Source: Staphylococcus edaphicus
Lineage (GTDB): Bacteria > Bacillota > Bacilli > Staphylococcales > Staphylococcaceae
Length of the DNA: 64,000 nt
Reading direction: 5' to 3'
Assembly: GCF_002614725.1 (NCBI RefSeq)
Contig: NZ_MRZN01000008.1
Span: 35,211-99,210 of the forward strand
The notes beneath the pieces were generated by a model. The model saw nothing but the letters and a program-made list of their open reading frames with translations. It was not told where the DNA came from and did no database searches. Position numbers and translations under genes: made by a program. The stretch's first letter is position 1. The number at the start of each line of letters is the position of its first letter. This document shows, piece by piece, positions 1-11,608 of the stretch.

Positions 1-239
1 ATACGACACATGCGCAAATGAAGATGTTCCTAACAAGGTTAGGTTTTGGTTCGAAAATGATAGTCACTGGCGATAAAACACAAATTGACTTACCAAAAGG
101 TGTTAAGAGTGGATTGAAAGAAGCAATTAAAAAATTAGAAAATGTAAAAGGATTAAGCATTCACCATTTAGACCAAACTGATGTGGTCCGCCATCCATTA
201 GTGAGTAAAATTATTGATCGTTATGAAGGAGAAGAGTAA
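1..239 (+). CDS. phoH: PhoH family protein, C-terminal part (cut by window edge)
   Basis: The reading frame is open from the window edge, with codons in phase from base 3, so only about the last 79 residues are present. The visible [18 protein letters not shown] and [11 protein letters not shown] segments are typical of the C-terminal half of PhoH/YbeZ P-loop ATPases. The Walker A motif lies outside the window. PhoH-like proteins are cytosolic and are linked to RNA metabolism together with YbeY. Here the stop codon abuts the ybeY start, which suggests translational coupling. Family assignment is firm; the biochemical role is inferred from the family and the neighbour. Confidence 0.93.
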   Translation, partial: TTHAQMKMFLTRLGFGSKMIVTGDKTQIDLPKGVKSGLKEAIKKLENVKGLSIHHLDQTDVVRHPLVSKIIDRYEGEE

Positions 240-701
240 ATGTTTACGATAGATTTTAGTGATCATACAGAATTAGTAAAAGATGAATGGTATACACAAA
301 TTGATAAATTACTTACTTTTGCAAAAGAACAAGAAAAGATTGAAGAAGAAGCTGAACTATCAATAACCTTTGTAGATAAAGCTGAAATTCAAGAGATAAA
401 TAAAATGTATCGGGATAAAGACAAAGTCACAGATGTTATATCATTTGCATTGGAAGAAGATGAACCCGAAATTACCGGTTTAGATATGCCGAGAGTACTG
501 GGTGATATTATTATTTGTACCGATGTAGCACAAGAGCAAGCAGAAACATACGGGCATTCTTTTGAGAGAGAGCTTGGTTTCCTTGCATTACATGGCTTTT
601 TACATTTATTAGGTTATGATCATATGGACAAACAAGAAGAAACCCAAATGTTTGGCCGTCAAGATCAAATATTGGATGCATATGGCTTAACTAGAGAATA
701 G
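240..701 (+). CDS. ybeY: rRNA maturation endoribonuclease YbeY
   Basis: A 153-residue protein carrying the UPF0054/YbeY zinc motif [13 protein letters not shown], with metal-binding histidines at about residues 118, 122 and 128. The family is a metal-dependent single-strand endoribonuclease acting in 16S rRNA 3' end maturation and late ribosome quality control. The ATG follows the phoH stop directly and uses the AAGGAGAAGAG at the end of phoH as its SD. The next gene, dgkA, begins within nine bases, so phoH-ybeY-dgkA look like one transcript. Length is normal for the family. Confidence 0.97.
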   Translation: MFTIDFSDHTELVKDEWYTQIDKLLTFAKEQEKIEEEAELSITFVDKAEIQEINKMYRDKDKVTDVISFALEEDEPEITGLDMPRVLGDIIICTDVAQEQAETYGHSFERELGFLALHGFLHLLGYDHMDKQEETQMFGRQDQILDAYGLTRE

Positions 702-709
702 AGGTGCGT

Positions 710-1045
710 ATGAACAGATTTAAATATGCCTTCCAAGGAATGGTTGTTTTACTAAATAAAGATAAGAAATTTTTATTACACCTCATCATTGGCTTGATTG
801 TTATTGTTTGTGGCATGGTGTTTAATATCACTAAAATAGAATGGCTTTTTATTTTGTTAGCTATTGGTCTTGTACTTGCTTTTGAAGCTATAAATACGGC
901 AGTTGAATTTGTTGTAGATTTGGTAACAACTGATTTTCATATTTTAGCTAAAAAAGCGAAAGATATTGCCGCATTTAGTGTTGTTATCAGTTCTATAATC
1001 GCTGTTTTAATAGGCCTTATGATTTTTTTACCATATGTTTTTTAA
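710..1045 (+). CDS. dgkA: diacylglycerol/undecaprenol kinase family membrane protein
   Basis: A small integral membrane kinase of about 111 residues with three predicted hydrophobic helices. It contains the family signature FEAINTAVEFVVD, whose glutamates bind metal-ATP. Gram-positive members mainly phosphorylate undecaprenol, recycling the lipid carrier for cell wall synthesis, rather than diacylglycerol. A GTG at 704 is in frame, but the ATG at 710 is better spaced from the AGAGG SD and gives the usual MNRFKYA-type N-terminus, so 710 is chosen. It is the third gene of the phoH-ybeY cluster, as in other staphylococci. Confidence 0.93.
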   Translation: MNRFKYAFQGMVVLLNKDKKFLLHLIIGLIVIVCGMVFNITKIEWLFILLAIGLVLAFEAINTAVEFVVDLVTTDFHILAKKAKDIAAFSVVISSIIAVLIGLMIFLPYVF

Positions 1046-1162
1046 ATAGTAGTGCAAATTCATGAAAATTGTTTATACTTAAAAAAGCGAAGTTTATAAC
1101 AAAATATAAATATAGACATCTATAGTTGATGATGTTGACTATTAAATAGGGGAGATAAGACT

Positions 1163-1570
1163 ATGGCGTACCAACCTCATTATTTTTCAGAAGTAAGAAA
1201 GGCACAAGAAAATGCTTATGCACCATATAGTCATTTTAAAGTCGGTGCATATTTAAGAACAAAAGATGGGAAAGCATATTACGGTTGTAATGTTGAAAAC
1301 GCAGCTTATCCAATGGCCATTTGTGCAGAAAGATCAAGTTTAGTCTCTGCAATAGCTGATGGATATCGTCCTGATGATTTCGAGTCCATTACTGTAACAG
1401 TAGATGCCGATAAACCATCATCACCCTGTGGCGCATGTCGTCAAGTTATGAAGGAACTCTGCGAAGATGATATGCCAGTTTATATGACCAATCATAAAGG
1501 TGAAATGATTGAATCTACGGTTGGTGAGTTATTACCATTAGGATTTTCTGGAAAGGATTTAAATAAATGA
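1163..1570 (+). CDS. cdd: cytidine deaminase
   Basis: A 135-residue homotetramer-type cytidine deaminase, which converts cytidine and deoxycytidine to uridine and deoxyuridine in pyrimidine salvage. The zinc site is visible: C54 in AICAERSS, followed by the catalytic E56, and C89/C92 in PCGACRQ. The ATG is preceded by a good GGGGAGA SD. A gap of 117 bases separates it from dgkA, so it may have its own promoter. Its stop overlaps the era start (ATGA at 1567), which shows translational coupling with era. Confidence 0.97.
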   Translation: MAYQPHYFSEVRKAQENAYAPYSHFKVGAYLRTKDGKAYYGCNVENAAYPMAICAERSSLVSAIADGYRPDDFESITVTVDADKPSSPCGACRQVMKELCEDDMPVYMTNHKGEMIESTVGELLPLGFSGKDLNK

Positions 1571-2466
1571 CAGAACATAAATCAGGATTTATATCAATAA
1601 TCGGTAGACCAAATGTTGGGAAATCAACCTTTGTAAACCGTGTAATCGGACATAAAATTGCAATTATGTCTGATAAAGCACAAACTACACGTAATAAGAT
1701 TCAAGGCGTAATGACACAAGAAGATGCACAAATTATTTTCTTAGATACGCCTGGTATTCATAAACCTAAACATAAATTAGGTGATTATATGATGCGTGTT
1801 GCGACAAATACATTATCAGAAATTGATGCAATTATGTTTATGGTTAATGTAAATGAAGATATTGGTAGAGGCGACGAGTATATTATGGATATGCTTAAGA
1901 CCATTAACACGCCTGTGTTTTTAGTACTAAATAAAATTGATTTAGTTCATCCCGATCAATTAATGCCAAGAATTGACAAATATAAAAAATATATGGATTT
2001 TACAGAAATAGTGCCCATTTCTGCACTTGAGGGTTTAAATGTAGATCATTTTATTAATGTAATTAAATCATATCTACCTGAAGGTCCAAAATATTACCCA
2101 GATGATCAAATATCAGATCACCCTGAACAATTTGTAGTTGGCGAACTTATTCGAGAGAAAATATTACACTTAACAAGCGAAGAAATACCTCATGCAATTG
2201 GCGTCAATGTGGACCGAATGGTTAAAGAAGATGAAGATAGAGTGAGAATCGAAGCGACAATATATGTGGAACGTGATTCTCAAAAAGGAATCGTCATTGG
2301 TAAAGGTGGCAAAAAATTAAAAGAAGTAGGTAAACGTGCGCGTTTAGATATTGAAAGGTTATTAGGTTCTAAAGTATATTTAGAATTATGGGTTAAAGTT
2401 CAAAAAGATTGGCGAAATAAGGTTAACTTTATTCGTCAAATGGGCTATTTGGAAGATAGAGATTAA
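1567..2466 (+). CDS. era: GTPase Era
   Basis: A 299-residue ribosome-assembly GTPase. G1 is GRPNVGKST at residues 13-21, G3 is DTPG at 60-63 and G4 is NKID at 122-125. A C-terminal KH RNA-binding domain is marked by [11 protein letters not shown] near residue 245. Era binds the 3' end of 16S rRNA during 30S maturation, which fits its position close to ybeY. The start overlaps the end of cdd by four bases. Length and domain order are standard. Confidence 0.98.
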   Translation: MTEHKSGFISIIGRPNVGKSTFVNRVIGHKIAIMSDKAQTTRNKIQGVMTQEDAQIIFLDTPGIHKPKHKLGDYMMRVATNTLSEIDAIMFMVNVNEDIGRGDEYIMDMLKTINTPVFLVLNKIDLVHPDQLMPRIDKYKKYMDFTEIVPISALEGLNVDHFINVIKSYLPEGPKYYPDDQISDHPEQFVVGELIREKILHLTSEEIPHAIGVNVDRMVKEDEDRVRIEATIYVERDSQKGIVIGKGGKKLKEVGKRARLDIERLLGSKVYLELWVKVQKDWRNKVNFIRQMGYLEDRD

Positions 2467-2493
2467 GTTTATTTCGAAAGTCGGTGGTTTCGT

Positions 2494-3252
2494 GTGTTAA
2501 TCAAACAAAAAGGAATAATAATTAAAGCAGTTGATTATGGCGAATCCGATAAAATCATTACAATTTTAAATGAACATGGCGCAAAAGTATCTCTTATGGT
2601 ACGAAGAGCTAAAAAAAGTAAAAACGGCTTACAAGCTAATACACAATTATTTGTGTATGGCTTGTTTATTTATTCCAAATGGAAGGGTATGGGTACATTA
2701 AGTTCGATTGACGTGATTGATCAAAATTACCACCTTCGTTTAGATATTTATGAGAGTAGCTTTGCCAGTCTATGTGCGGAGACAATTGATCGCTCCCTAG
2801 AGACAGAAGAAGTCTCACAATATAGTTATGATTTATTACATTTTGTCTTTGAAAAAATTAAAGAAGGTATTTCTGCACAACTTATGTCTGTGGTCGTACT
2901 ATTAAAATGTATGACACGTTTCGGATTCAATGCAACATTCGATAAATGTGTGGTCACACAAAATCATGATCAATCTAAACTCATTGCCTATAGCTTTAAA
3001 TTCGACGGTGCTATTTCAGAAGCGGTTAGCGTTCAAGATCAACATGCTATGATACTTTCTAATAAAACGTTATACTTACTAGACATTCTTCAAAAATTGC
3101 CTATTAATCAAATGAGTTCTTTAAGTATACATGATGATATCGTAGATGAAATGTCAGCGTTGGTCATCTTGCTTTATAAAGAATATGCTGGTATGTATTT
3201 TAAAAGTCAAAAATTAATAAACCAATTACACAGATTAGATAATCAATCTTAA
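2494..3252 (+). CDS. recO: DNA repair protein RecO
   Basis: A 252-residue RecO. The N-terminal OB fold begins with [19 protein letters not shown] and is followed by a helical domain. RecO works with RecF and RecR to load RecA onto SSB-coated single-stranded DNA, and it also anneals strands. The start is a GTG preceded by GGTGG, 27 bases after era, the conserved era-recO arrangement. The zinc-finger cysteines of some RecO proteins are not obvious here, as is usual in staphylococci. A terminator hairpin follows. Confidence 0.95.
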   Translation: MLIKQKGIIIKAVDYGESDKIITILNEHGAKVSLMVRRAKKSKNGLQANTQLFVYGLFIYSKWKGMGTLSSIDVIDQNYHLRLDIYESSFASLCAETIDRSLETEEVSQYSYDLLHFVFEKIKEGISAQLMSVVVLLKCMTRFGFNATFDKCVVTQNHDQSKLIAYSFKFDGAISEAVSVQDQHAMILSNKTLYLLDILQKLPINQMSSLSIHDDIVDEMSALVILLYKEYAGMYFKSQKLINQLHRLDNQS

Positions 3253-3309
3253 ATGATATTATGCAAGTTTAATGTACTTTTAGTCCGTTAAGCTTGTTTT
3301 TTTATACAA

Positions 3310-3349
3310 CAAAAAAATAGATACCACTCAATGTTTGAATGGTATCTAT
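3310..3349 (-). terminator. terminator between recO and glyS
   Basis: A perfect 10-bp inverted repeat (ATAGATACCA at 3317-3326, its complement at 3340-3349) lies between the convergent recO and glyS ends. Read on the minus strand the stem is followed by a run of seven T (complement of the A-run at 3311-3317), so it is a good intrinsic terminator for glyS. On the plus strand the T-tract is weaker, but it may also stop recO transcripts. Confidence 0.8.
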
Positions 3350-3360
3350 TTAAAATTAAA

Positions 3361-4752
3361 TTAAAATTTAACTTTTTCCGCTAAGAATGATTTTAATTCA
3401 GTTATTGGCATACGAATTTGTTCCATTGTATCGCGATCACGAACGGTAACTTTTTCATCTTCTAATGAATCAAAGTCAAAAGTGATACAGTATGGTGTAC
3501 CGATTTCATCTTGTCTACGGTAACGTTTACCAATAGATTGTGATTCATCGAAATCTATTGAAAATTCCGCACTTAATTCTTCAAATACCTTGATTGCATC
3601 ACCTGATAGTTTTTTACTTAATGGTAATACTGCAGCCTTATACGGTGCAAGAGCAGGGTGGAAGTGAAGTACTGTTCTTGAATCTTTACTTCCTTCAACG
3701 CCTTCCTCATCGTAAGCATCACATAAGAATGCTAAAGTTACTCGATCAGCACCTAATGAAGGCTCAATACAGTATGGAATGTATTTTTCTCCTGTTTCTT
3801 GATCGTGGTATTGGAAGTCTTCACCAGAATGCTCACTATGTTTTTTCAAGTCGAAATCTGTACGACTAGCGATACCCCATAGTTCGCCCCAGCCAAATGG
3901 GAAACGATATTCAATATCAGTTGTCGCATTTGAATAATGTGATAGTTCGTCTGCATCATGATCACGTAAACGTGTAGCTTCTTCGCTTAAATTTAAATCT
4001 TTAAGCCATTGACTTGCGAACGTTTTCCAATAATTTTGCCATTCGATTTCCTCGCCAGGTTTACAGAAAAATTCTAATTCCATTTGTTCAAATTCACGTG
4101 TTCTAAAGATAAAGTTACCTGGTGTAATTTCATTACGGAATGATTTACCGACTTGTCCTATACCAAAAGGTAATTTTTTACGCATTGTACGTTGAACATT
4201 TTTATAGTTAACGAAAATACCTTGTGCTGTTTCAGGACGCAAGAAAATTTCATTAGTAGAATCTTCAGTTACCCCTTGGAATGTTTTGAACATAAGATTA
4301 AATTGACGAATGTCAGTCCAATTTGCTGTTCCACTTACAGGACAAACAATACCTTCTTCATCAATAATACGTTTCATTTCATCAAAACTTAAACCATCAG
4401 CAACAAAATTTTCATCGCCTTTTTCATTCAACATATAGTCTTCGATAATTTTATCTGCACGATAACGAATTTTACTATCTTTGTTATCAATCATTGGGTC
4501 ATTAAAATTACCTAGGTGACCAGAAGCTTCCCAAGTTTTAGGATTCATTAAGATTGCAGCGTCTATACCTACATTATATGGTGATTGTGTAATAAATTTT
4601 TGCCACCATGCTTTTTTAACATTATTTTTTAATTCTACTCCTAGTGGACCGTAATCCCACGTGTTTGATAGACCACCATAAATGTCACTACCTGGGAATA
4701 CAAAACCTCTATGTTTTGCTAATGAAACAATAGTTTCCATATCTTTTGCCAT
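3361..4752 (-). CDS. glyS: glycyl-tRNA synthetase (single-chain class II)
   Basis: A 463-residue homodimeric glycyl-tRNA synthetase of the eukaryote/Gram-positive type, not the alpha2-beta2 type. Class II features include [19 protein letters not shown] (motif 2) and a C-terminal anticodon-binding domain after [21 protein letters not shown]. It charges tRNA-Gly; in staphylococci this also supplies glycine for the cell-wall interpeptide. An in-frame GTG at 4764 overlaps the SD AAAGGAG, so the ATG at 4752 (MAKDMETIV) is the start. Expression is probably controlled by the T-box leader upstream. Confidence 0.97.
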   Translation of the reverse strand: MAKDMETIVSLAKHRGFVFPGSDIYGGLSNTWDYGPLGVELKNNVKKAWWQKFITQSPYNVGIDAAILMNPKTWEASGHLGNFNDPMIDNKDSKIRYRADKIIEDYMLNEKGDENFVADGLSFDEMKRIIDEEGIVCPVSGTANWTDIRQFNLMFKTFQGVTEDSTNEIFLRPETAQGIFVNYKNVQRTMRKKLPFGIGQVGKSFRNEITPGNFIFRTREFEQMELEFFCKPGEEIEWQNYWKTFASQWLKDLNLSEEATRLRDHDADELSHYSNATTDIEYRFPFGWGELWGIASRTDFDLKKHSEHSGEDFQYHDQETGEKYIPYCIEPSLGADRVTLAFLCDAYDEEGVEGSKDSRTVLHFHPALAPYKAAVLPLSKKLSGDAIKVFEELSAEFSIDFDESQSIGKRYRRQDEIGTPYCITFDFDSLEDEKVTVRDRDTMEQIRMPITELKSFLAEKVKF

Positions 4753-4776
4753 TAAAAAATACACTCCTTTTTACAT

Positions 4777-4990
4777 AAAAACGTCCCAAGACATAGAGAA
4801 AGCCAAAAAGCTTAATCTATGTCTTGGGACGAGTTAATCATTTTAATCGCATATATGAAATATGCGTTTATTTACTAGATTCAATTTAACCCGCGGTTCC
4901 ACCCAAATTAGTGTGTACACTCGCTTTAAAATATCATTTAATTGTAGCCATTGTTACTTGTTAAGCTTTCACTATCCTTAACTCGCTTTA
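4777..4990 (-). promoter_or_regulatory. T-box riboswitch leader of glyS
   Basis: On the minus strand the leader contains the near-invariant T-box sequence GGGTGGAACCGCGG (complement of about 4890-4905), which pairs with the free CCA end of uncharged tRNA. It is followed by a terminator with a perfect 16-bp stem (4782-4797 with 4816-4831) and five Ts. A GGC triplet at 4947-4949 (minus strand, within AATGGCTAC) is a plausible glycine specifier. Uncharged tRNA-Gly should stabilise the antiterminator and let glyS be transcribed. The specifier position is inferred; the T-box and terminator are directly visible. Confidence 0.93.
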
Positions 4991-4996
4991 AATTCA

Positions 4997-5025
4997 ATTT
5001 TAATGTATTGGTAGTTTTTAAGCAA
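4997..5025 (-). promoter_or_regulatory. sigma-A-type promoter of the glyS T-box transcript
   Basis: On the minus strand TTGCTT (5020-5025) and TAAAAT (4997-5002) are separated by exactly 17 bases. This places the start of the T-box leader near 4990. It lies back to back with the ccpN promoter. Confidence 0.65.
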
Positions 5026-5039
5026 GTAAATATATGTAT

Positions 5040-5068
5040 TTGTAGCAATTAAAAATTCAATGTATAAT
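5040..5068 (+). promoter_or_regulatory. sigma-A-type promoter of ccpN
   Basis: TTGTAG (5040-5045) and a perfect TATAAT (5063-5068) are separated by 17 bases. Transcription would begin near 5075, only a few bases before the first possible ccpN start codon. Confidence 0.65.
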
Positions 5069-5088
5069 TAAGAAGAATGAATAAAGGG

Positions 5089-5721
5089 GTGAGTGTTATA
5101 GAACTAAGTAAAAGGCAACAACAAATAGTTGAAATTGTAAAGAATAATGGGCCTATCACAGGTGAACATATTGCTGATCGTCTTAGTTTGACTAGAGCTA
5201 CTTTAAGGCCTGACCTAGCAATACTGACAATGTCTGGTATTTTAGAAGCTCGGCCACGAGTAGGTTATTATTATTCGGGTAAGCCACAGAATAAATTAAT
5301 TGCTGATGAGTTAAAACAGTATGTTGTAAAGGATTATGCATCTCACCCTGTCGTCGTCAAAAGTGAGATGTCGCTTTATGATGCAATTTGCACCATCTTT
5401 TTAGAGGATGTTAGTACATTGTTTGTCATTAACAATGATGGGGATTTCATAGGCGTTTGTTCTCGTAAAGATTTACTGAGAGCATCAATGATTGGTGATG
5501 ATATACATACGATGCCAGTTAATATTATTATGACGCGTATGCCAAATCTGAGTTTTGTACTTGAAGATGAACGTGTCATACATGCTGCAAATCTAATGAT
5601 TGAGAAAGAAATTGATTCTTTACCAATCGTTGTAAAAAAAGATAATGGTAAATATGAAGTAAAAGGTCGTATATCTAAAACTACGATTACTAAAATCTTT
5701 GTATCATTACTAAACGAATAG
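5089..5721 (+). CDS. ccpN: CcpN-type transcriptional repressor (winged helix plus two CBS domains)
   Basis: About 210 residues. An N-terminal helix-turn-helix (IELSKRQQQIVEIVKNNGPITGEHIADRL) carries the family hallmark LTRATLRPDLAILTMSG. Two CBS domains follow, which in this family sense nucleotides. CcpN of Bacillus represses gluconeogenic genes (gapB, pckA) in the presence of glucose, independently of CcpA. The GTG at 5089 gives MSVIEL, aligning with the remembered Bacillus start. An ATG at 5077 in the same frame is possible but would leave almost no leader. The neighbour yqfL is its usual partner gene. Confidence 0.88.
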   Translation: MSVIELSKRQQQIVEIVKNNGPITGEHIADRLSLTRATLRPDLAILTMSGILEARPRVGYYYSGKPQNKLIADELKQYVVKDYASHPVVVKSEMSLYDAICTIFLEDVSTLFVINNDGDFIGVCSRKDLLRASMIGDDIHTMPVNIIMTRMPNLSFVLEDERVIHAANLMIEKEIDSLPIVVKKDNGKYEVKGRISKTTITKIFVSLLNE

Positions 5722-5735
5722 GTGGTATTAAATAA

Positions 5736-6557
5736 ATGGAAAATATAAAAATAATTGTTGCATCAGATTCTGTTGGGGAAACGGCAGAACTTGTTGCTAG
5801 GGCTTGTATTTCACAATTTAACCCTAAGCAATGTGATAGTGAAATCAGTAGGTATCCTTATATAGAAGCTTTAGAAAATGTAGACGAAGTGATATCGGTT
5901 GCCAAAGATACTGAAGCTATAGTGGTTTATACACTCGTTAAACCAGAAATCAGAAAATACATGGAAGCTAAATTAGCAGAATATGAAATTAAATCTGTGG
6001 ATATTATGGGACCATTGATGAATATATTGTTAGATAAAATTGATGAACAACCTTATTTTGAACCAGGTTTAGTCCATCAATTAGACGAGGCATATTTCAA
6101 AAAAATTGATGCAATTGAATTTGCAGTTAAATATGATGATGGTAAAGATCCAAAAGGTTTGACAAAAGCAGACATTGTATTGCTAGGTATTTCTAGAACA
6201 TCTAAAACGCCATTATCACAATATCTAGCACATAAAAGTTACAAAGTCATGAATATACCAATTGTACCAGAAGTAACACCACCAGATGATTTATTTAATA
6301 TGGATGCTTCCAAATGTATCGCATTAAAGATTAGTGAGGAAAAATTAAATAAGATCCGTAAAGAAAGACTTAGACAACTTGGCTTAGGTGATAGTGCAAG
6401 ATACGCTACAGAACAACGTATTGAAGAAGAGCTTAATTACTTTCATCAACTAGTTGAGAAGATTGGTTGCCCAGTAATCGATGTTTCAGATAAAGCGATT
6501 GAAGAAACAGCAAATGATATTATCAGTCTAATTGAGCAAAATAATTTCAAAAATTAA
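5736..6557 (+). CDS. yqfL: YqfL/PDRP family kinase-phosphorylase (DUF299)
   Basis: A 273-residue member of the bifunctional pyruvate,phosphate dikinase / PEP synthase regulatory family. The N-terminal [11 protein letters not shown] motif and the P-loop-like [11 protein letters not shown] at residues 151-161 are visible. Biochemically characterised homologues add and remove phosphate on PPDK using ADP and Pi. In Bacillus subtilis YqfL instead modulates CcpN activity. The 14-base spacing after ccpN and the SD GGTGG support one operon and that regulatory link. Which target it has here cannot be told from the window, since no ppdK gene is present. Confidence 0.9.
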   Translation: MENIKIIVASDSVGETAELVARACISQFNPKQCDSEISRYPYIEALENVDEVISVAKDTEAIVVYTLVKPEIRKYMEAKLAEYEIKSVDIMGPLMNILLDKIDEQPYFEPGLVHQLDEAYFKKIDAIEFAVKYDDGKDPKGLTKADIVLLGISRTSKTPLSQYLAHKSYKVMNIPIVPEVTPPDDLFNMDASKCIALKISEEKLNKIRKERLRQLGLGDSARYATEQRIEEELNYFHQLVEKIGCPVIDVSDKAIEETANDIISLIEQNNFKN

Positions 6558-6603
6558 CAAAAACTATTATAATAGTATAACTAATGTTTAATAGGTGATA
6601 ATA

Positions 6604-8388
6604 TTGAAAATCGATCAATCCACGATAAATGAAATAAAAGACAAGACGGATATACTTGATTTAGTTAGTGAGTATGTGAAGTTAGAGAAAAGAGGACGCA
6701 ATTATATAGGTTTGTGTCCTTTTCATGATGAAAAAACCCCTTCATTTACAGTTTCTGAAGATAAACAAATCTGCCATTGTTTTGGCTGTAAAAAGGGTGG
6801 AAATGTCTTTCAATTTACGCAAGAAATAAAAGATATTTCGTTTGCAGAAGCAGTAAAAGAACTAGGTGACAGGGTTAATATCAAAGTAGAAACAGGTCAA
6901 AGTAGCGCTGAATATGCTAATGGACATCAAGTTGCATCAGATGATTTACAAATGATTGAAATGCATGAATTAATGCAAGATTATTATCATTATGCTCTGA
7001 AAAAAACTGTTGAAGGTGAAGCTGCATTAAAATATCTAAAAGAACGTGGTTTCACTGATGATTTAATAGACTCAAGGAAAATTGGTTACGCACCTAATAA
7101 CGCTCACTTCTGTCATGATTTTTTAAAGAAAAAAGAATATGATATTCAGTTAGCGTATGAATCTGGACTCTTATCACGGAATGAAGAGAATTTCAGTTAT
7201 TATGATCGATTTCGCGATCGGATTATGTTTCCTTTAACGAATGCTCAAGGGAGAACTGTAGGTTATTCTGGTAGAACATATACAAATCAAGAACCAAAAT
7301 ATTTAAACAGTCCAGAAACACCTATTTTCCAAAAACGTAGATTACTTTACAATGTTGATAAGGCAAGAAAATCAATAAGAAAAAATGATGAAATTATCCT
7401 ATTGGAAGGCTTTATGGATGTCATTAAAGCAGACCAAGCTGGATTGAAACAAGTAGTCGCTAGTATGGGAACACAGATTTCAAATGAACACACCACTTTT
7501 ATTAAAAAGTTGACGACCAATGTTACTTTAATGTTTGATGGAGATTTTGCGGGTACTGAAGCTACATTAAAGTCAGGACAAGCTTTATTACAACAGGGCT
7601 TTAATGTATTTGTAGTTCAACTTCCTAAAAATATGGATCCAGATGAATATATCGCTAAACATGGTGCAGATGCTTTTAATTATTATGTTGAGCATGAGAA
7701 AAAATCCTTCATCATATATAAAATACACACGCATCAAGATGAAATCGAAAATAATGATTTGGCATACGAAAGATATTTAAAAGAAATAACAAATGATATT
7801 TCGTTGATGCAATCAACTATTTTACGAAAAAAGATATTGCAAGAAGTATCTGAGTTGTTTAAAGTTAGCTTGGATAGTCTAAATAGTGAAGTAGGACACC
7901 AACAAGATTATTATCAACCTCATAGTTATCAAGCACCAGTTGTTCCGCAATTTCAAAATTTGAATAAGCGTGAAAAAGCAGAACGCGCTTTGTTAAAACA
8001 TTTTATGAACGATAAAGACACTTTCTTGAATTTTCATAAATTACTTCAAACTGAGGACTTTACAAATCAGTATTTTAAGCGTATATTTAATATTTTACAC
8101 GAGTTTTACTCTGAAAATGATACGTTTAATATTAGTGACGTGTTACAGTACATCGATACCAATGAAATTAAAGAAGCATTTATATCATTAGATAACTATA
8201 TGATAAATGAAGAACCTTATGAATATGAAATCGATGACTATATTAACACATTAACTACTAATAGAAATGAAGAAACGATTGAATCGCTTAACCAAAAGTT
8301 ACGAGAAGCTTCAAGATTAGGTGATTTAGAACTGCAAAAATATTATTTAGAAAAAATTGTAAATCACAATAAAAATAGAATGAATTAA
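6604..8388 (+). CDS. dnaG: DNA primase
   Basis: About 594 residues. An N-terminal CHC2 zinc finger has ligands C38, H41, C59 and C62 ([11 protein letters not shown] and CHCFGC). A TOPRIM catalytic domain contains EGFMDVI and the downstream acidic cluster [13 protein letters not shown]-terminal DnaB-helicase-binding domain follows. The enzyme makes RNA primers for replication. The TTG at 6604 is chosen because AGGTG lies six bases upstream and the product then starts MKIDQS; a GTG at 6595 sits inside that SD. It heads the dnaG-sigA cluster. Confidence 0.96.
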   Translation: MKIDQSTINEIKDKTDILDLVSEYVKLEKRGRNYIGLCPFHDEKTPSFTVSEDKQICHCFGCKKGGNVFQFTQEIKDISFAEAVKELGDRVNIKVETGQSSAEYANGHQVASDDLQMIEMHELMQDYYHYALKKTVEGEAALKYLKERGFTDDLIDSRKIGYAPNNAHFCHDFLKKKEYDIQLAYESGLLSRNEENFSYYDRFRDRIMFPLTNAQGRTVGYSGRTYTNQEPKYLNSPETPIFQKRRLLYNVDKARKSIRKNDEIILLEGFMDVIKADQAGLKQVVASMGTQISNEHTTFIKKLTTNVTLMFDGDFAGTEATLKSGQALLQQGFNVFVVQLPKNMDPDEYIAKHGADAFNYYVEHEKKSFIIYKIHTHQDEIENNDLAYERYLKEITNDISLMQSTILRKKILQEVSELFKVSLDSLNSEVGHQQDYYQPHSYQAPVVPQFQNLNKREKAERALLKHFMNDKDTFLNFHKLLQTEDFTNQYFKRIFNILHEFYSENDTFNISDVLQYIDTNEIKEAFISLDNYMINEEPYEYEIDDYINTLTTNRNEETIESLNQKLREASRLGDLELQKYYLEKIVNHNKNRMN

Positions 8389-8457
8389 AAGTTTTATGTA
8401 TTTCTCTGTAAATTTATAGGATTGCTAAGATGTATACTAATTAAATATTTTGAGTAG

Positions 8458-9630
<1,173 letters not shown>

Positions 9631-9751
9631 TATCTAAGTATTCAACATAAATTGGAAACCACATGTTATTGTTTATTAAATAGTTTGGGCAATAACTGAC
9701 TGATTTCTAAATTCACTCATACTAAGTATTTTGAAATCAAGTCATCTTTGT

Positions 9752-9804
9752 AGGGCGAGATAGAAATCTAATTTTACTTTTAGATCTCTATCCCGCTCTT
9801 TTTA
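9752..9804 (+). terminator. sigA terminator, long hairpin of a repeat type
   Basis: A near-perfect 19-bp stem (9752-9770 with 9781-9799, two mismatches) is followed by TTTTT. It stops sigA transcription before trmK. Its GGGCGAGATAGAAATCTAA arm resembles sequences at about 59343 and 60757, suggesting a dispersed intergenic repeat used as a terminator. The stretch 9631-9751 shows nothing else clear. Confidence 0.85.
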
Positions 9805-9826
9805 CATATATAAGAGGAGTAAATAT

Positions 9827-10504
9827 ATGATTCCATTAAATCAAAGATTAAAAAAGGTAAGTACATATATTCAAGGAGATTGTCTAGCTGATATTGGTTC
9901 AGATCATGCATATCTGCCAATCTATGCAGTTGAAAATAATTTGATTGATACAGCAATAGCTGGCGAGGTGATTAAGGGGCCATTTGATGCTTCTGTAAGA
10001 AATGTACGTGACTATCAATTGAGTAATAGCATCGACGTTAGACTAGGAGATGGATTATCTGTTATTAAAGCAGATGATCATATTACATCTGTATCCATTT
10101 GTGGCATGGGAGGTCCGTTAATTGCTAAAATATTGACTGAAGGTGCGTCAAAATTAAAAGATCAACCAAGACTTATATTACAAAGTAACATTCAGTCAGG
10201 TGCAATACGTGAACAGCTTGTAAAATTAAATTATACTATTTGCGCAGAAGATATTTTAGAAGAAAAGGGACATATTTATGAAATCCTAGTAGCTGATTAT
10301 AATGAAAAAAGCGTAGCAATGACAGAAAAGGAAGTGAAATTTGGACCTAAACTTCTTGAAAACAAAACTGCATTATTTTATAAAAAATGGGAGCGAGAAC
10401 GTGCTGCTCTGATAAAAATAAAAGATAATTTGGATTCCGATATGCATAAAACACGTTTAGCAGAAATTAATAAACACATTAATTTAATTAACGAGGTGAT
10501 TTAG
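9827..10504 (+). CDS. trmK: tRNA (adenine22-N1)-methyltransferase TrmK
   Basis: A 225-residue class I SAM-dependent methyltransferase of the TrmK/YqfN family, which methylates A22 in the D-loop region of bacterial tRNAs. The SAM-binding motif ADIGSDHAYLPI (about residues 21-32) and the later CGMGGPLIAKIL loop are visible. A C-terminal coiled-coil-like helical tail (residues 175-225) is typical. The ATG follows AGAGGAG. It is directly followed by the Nif3-family gene with no gap, the conserved sigA-trmK-nif3 order of Firmicutes. Confidence 0.95.
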   Translation: MIPLNQRLKKVSTYIQGDCLADIGSDHAYLPIYAVENNLIDTAIAGEVIKGPFDASVRNVRDYQLSNSIDVRLGDGLSVIKADDHITSVSICGMGGPLIAKILTEGASKLKDQPRLILQSNIQSGAIREQLVKLNYTICAEDILEEKGHIYEILVADYNEKSVAMTEKEVKFGPKLLENKTALFYKKWERERAALIKIKDNLDSDMHKTRLAEINKHINLINEVI

Positions 10505-11608
10505 ATGAATATTGAAAGATTATTGAAGGTCATTAATAAACATGTTCCATTTAAAACTGCAGAATCTTGGGATAATGTAGGCTTGTTAGTTGGAGATAAA
10601 GAAGCTAAAGTTTCAGGTATAATCACTGCACTAGATTGCACAGAAGATGTAGTTAACGAAGCACTGACGAATCAATGTAATACAATAATATGTCATCACC
10701 CACTTATATTCAAAGGTATAAAACACATTACGCAAGAAGAGGGATATGGATCGATTTTGCGTAAGCTAATAAAACAGGATATAAATTTGATTGCTTTGCA
10801 TACCAATTTGGATGTTTATCCTAAAGGGGTTAATGCAATGCTAGCTAATAAACTCAAGTTAGATAACCAAACCATATTGAATCCTGAAATACAATCTTAT
10901 TATAAAGTTCAAGTCTTCATACCTAAAGATCATTTGTCTGGATTCAAACACAAATTAAGTGAAGCAGGATTAGCAGAAGAAGGAGACTATCAATATTGCT
11001 TTTTCGAAAGTCAGGGCAATGGACAATTTAAACCAATTGATGGAGCAGATCCTCATATTGGTGAGCTAAATCAAATTACAACCGTTGCAGAATATAAATT
11101 AGAATTTATGATTGACGAAGATCAGAAACAATTAGCACAACAACTTATCATGAAATATCATCCTTATGAGACACCTGTTTTTGATTTTATAGAATTACAA
11201 AAAGAAGCAAGTTATGGATTAGGGATGAAAGGACAGCTTCAAGAACCAATGAATGTGAAAACATTTGTAAAGCATGTGAAGACACAATTAAAACTGTCTA
11301 GTGTAAGATTTACTGGTGATATAAACACGAATATTGAAACTGTAGCTATTATAGGTGGATCAGGTATTGGTTTTGAATATGATGCTGCTAATAAAGGTGC
11401 AGATATTTTTGTGACAGGAGATGTTAAACATCATGATGCATTAGATGCGAAAATCGGAGGTCTTAATTTATTAGATATCACTCATTACAGTGAATATGTG
11501 ATGAAAGAAGGTTTGTGTGATTTATTAGCAGAATGGTTATGTAACGAAGAAATCACATATAAAATCATACCTTCTCAACTTAATACGGATCCGTTTTTAT
11601 ACTTATAA
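10505..11608 (+). CDS. Nif3-like dinuclear metal center protein (YqfO family)
   Basis: A 367-residue Nif3/GTP cyclohydrolase I type 2 family protein. Metal-binding residues are suggested by the IICHHPLIFKG histidines, the LHTNLDVY segment, and the late VTGDVKHHDA and ITHYSEY motifs. The middle portion (about residues 130-230) is the PII/CutA-like insertion found in longer Firmicute members. The true substrate of the family is not settled, so no enzymatic activity is assigned. The start abuts the trmK stop, and the SD AACGAGGTGAT lies at the end of trmK. Confidence 0.93.
   Translation: MNIERLLKVINKHVPFKTAESWDNVGLLVGDKEAKVSGIITALDCTEDVVNEALTNQCNTIICHHPLIFKGIKHITQEEGYGSILRKLIKQDINLIALHTNLDVYPKGVNAMLANKLKLDNQTILNPEIQSYYKVQVFIPKDHLSGFKHKLSEAGLAEEGDYQYCFFESQGNGQFKPIDGADPHIGELNQITTVAEYKLEFMIDEDQKQLAQQLIMKYHPYETPVFDFIELQKEASYGLGMKGQLQEPMNVKTFVKHVKTQLKLSSVRFTGDINTNIETVAIIGGSGIGFEYDAANKGADIFVTGDVKHHDALDAKIGGLNLLDITHYSEYVMKEGLCDLLAEWLCNEEITYKIIPSQLNTDPFLYL

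Noticed and set aside
3594..4392. Open frames on the plus strand opposite glyS
   Set aside because: Antisense shadows of a conserved gene without SD or recognisable product.
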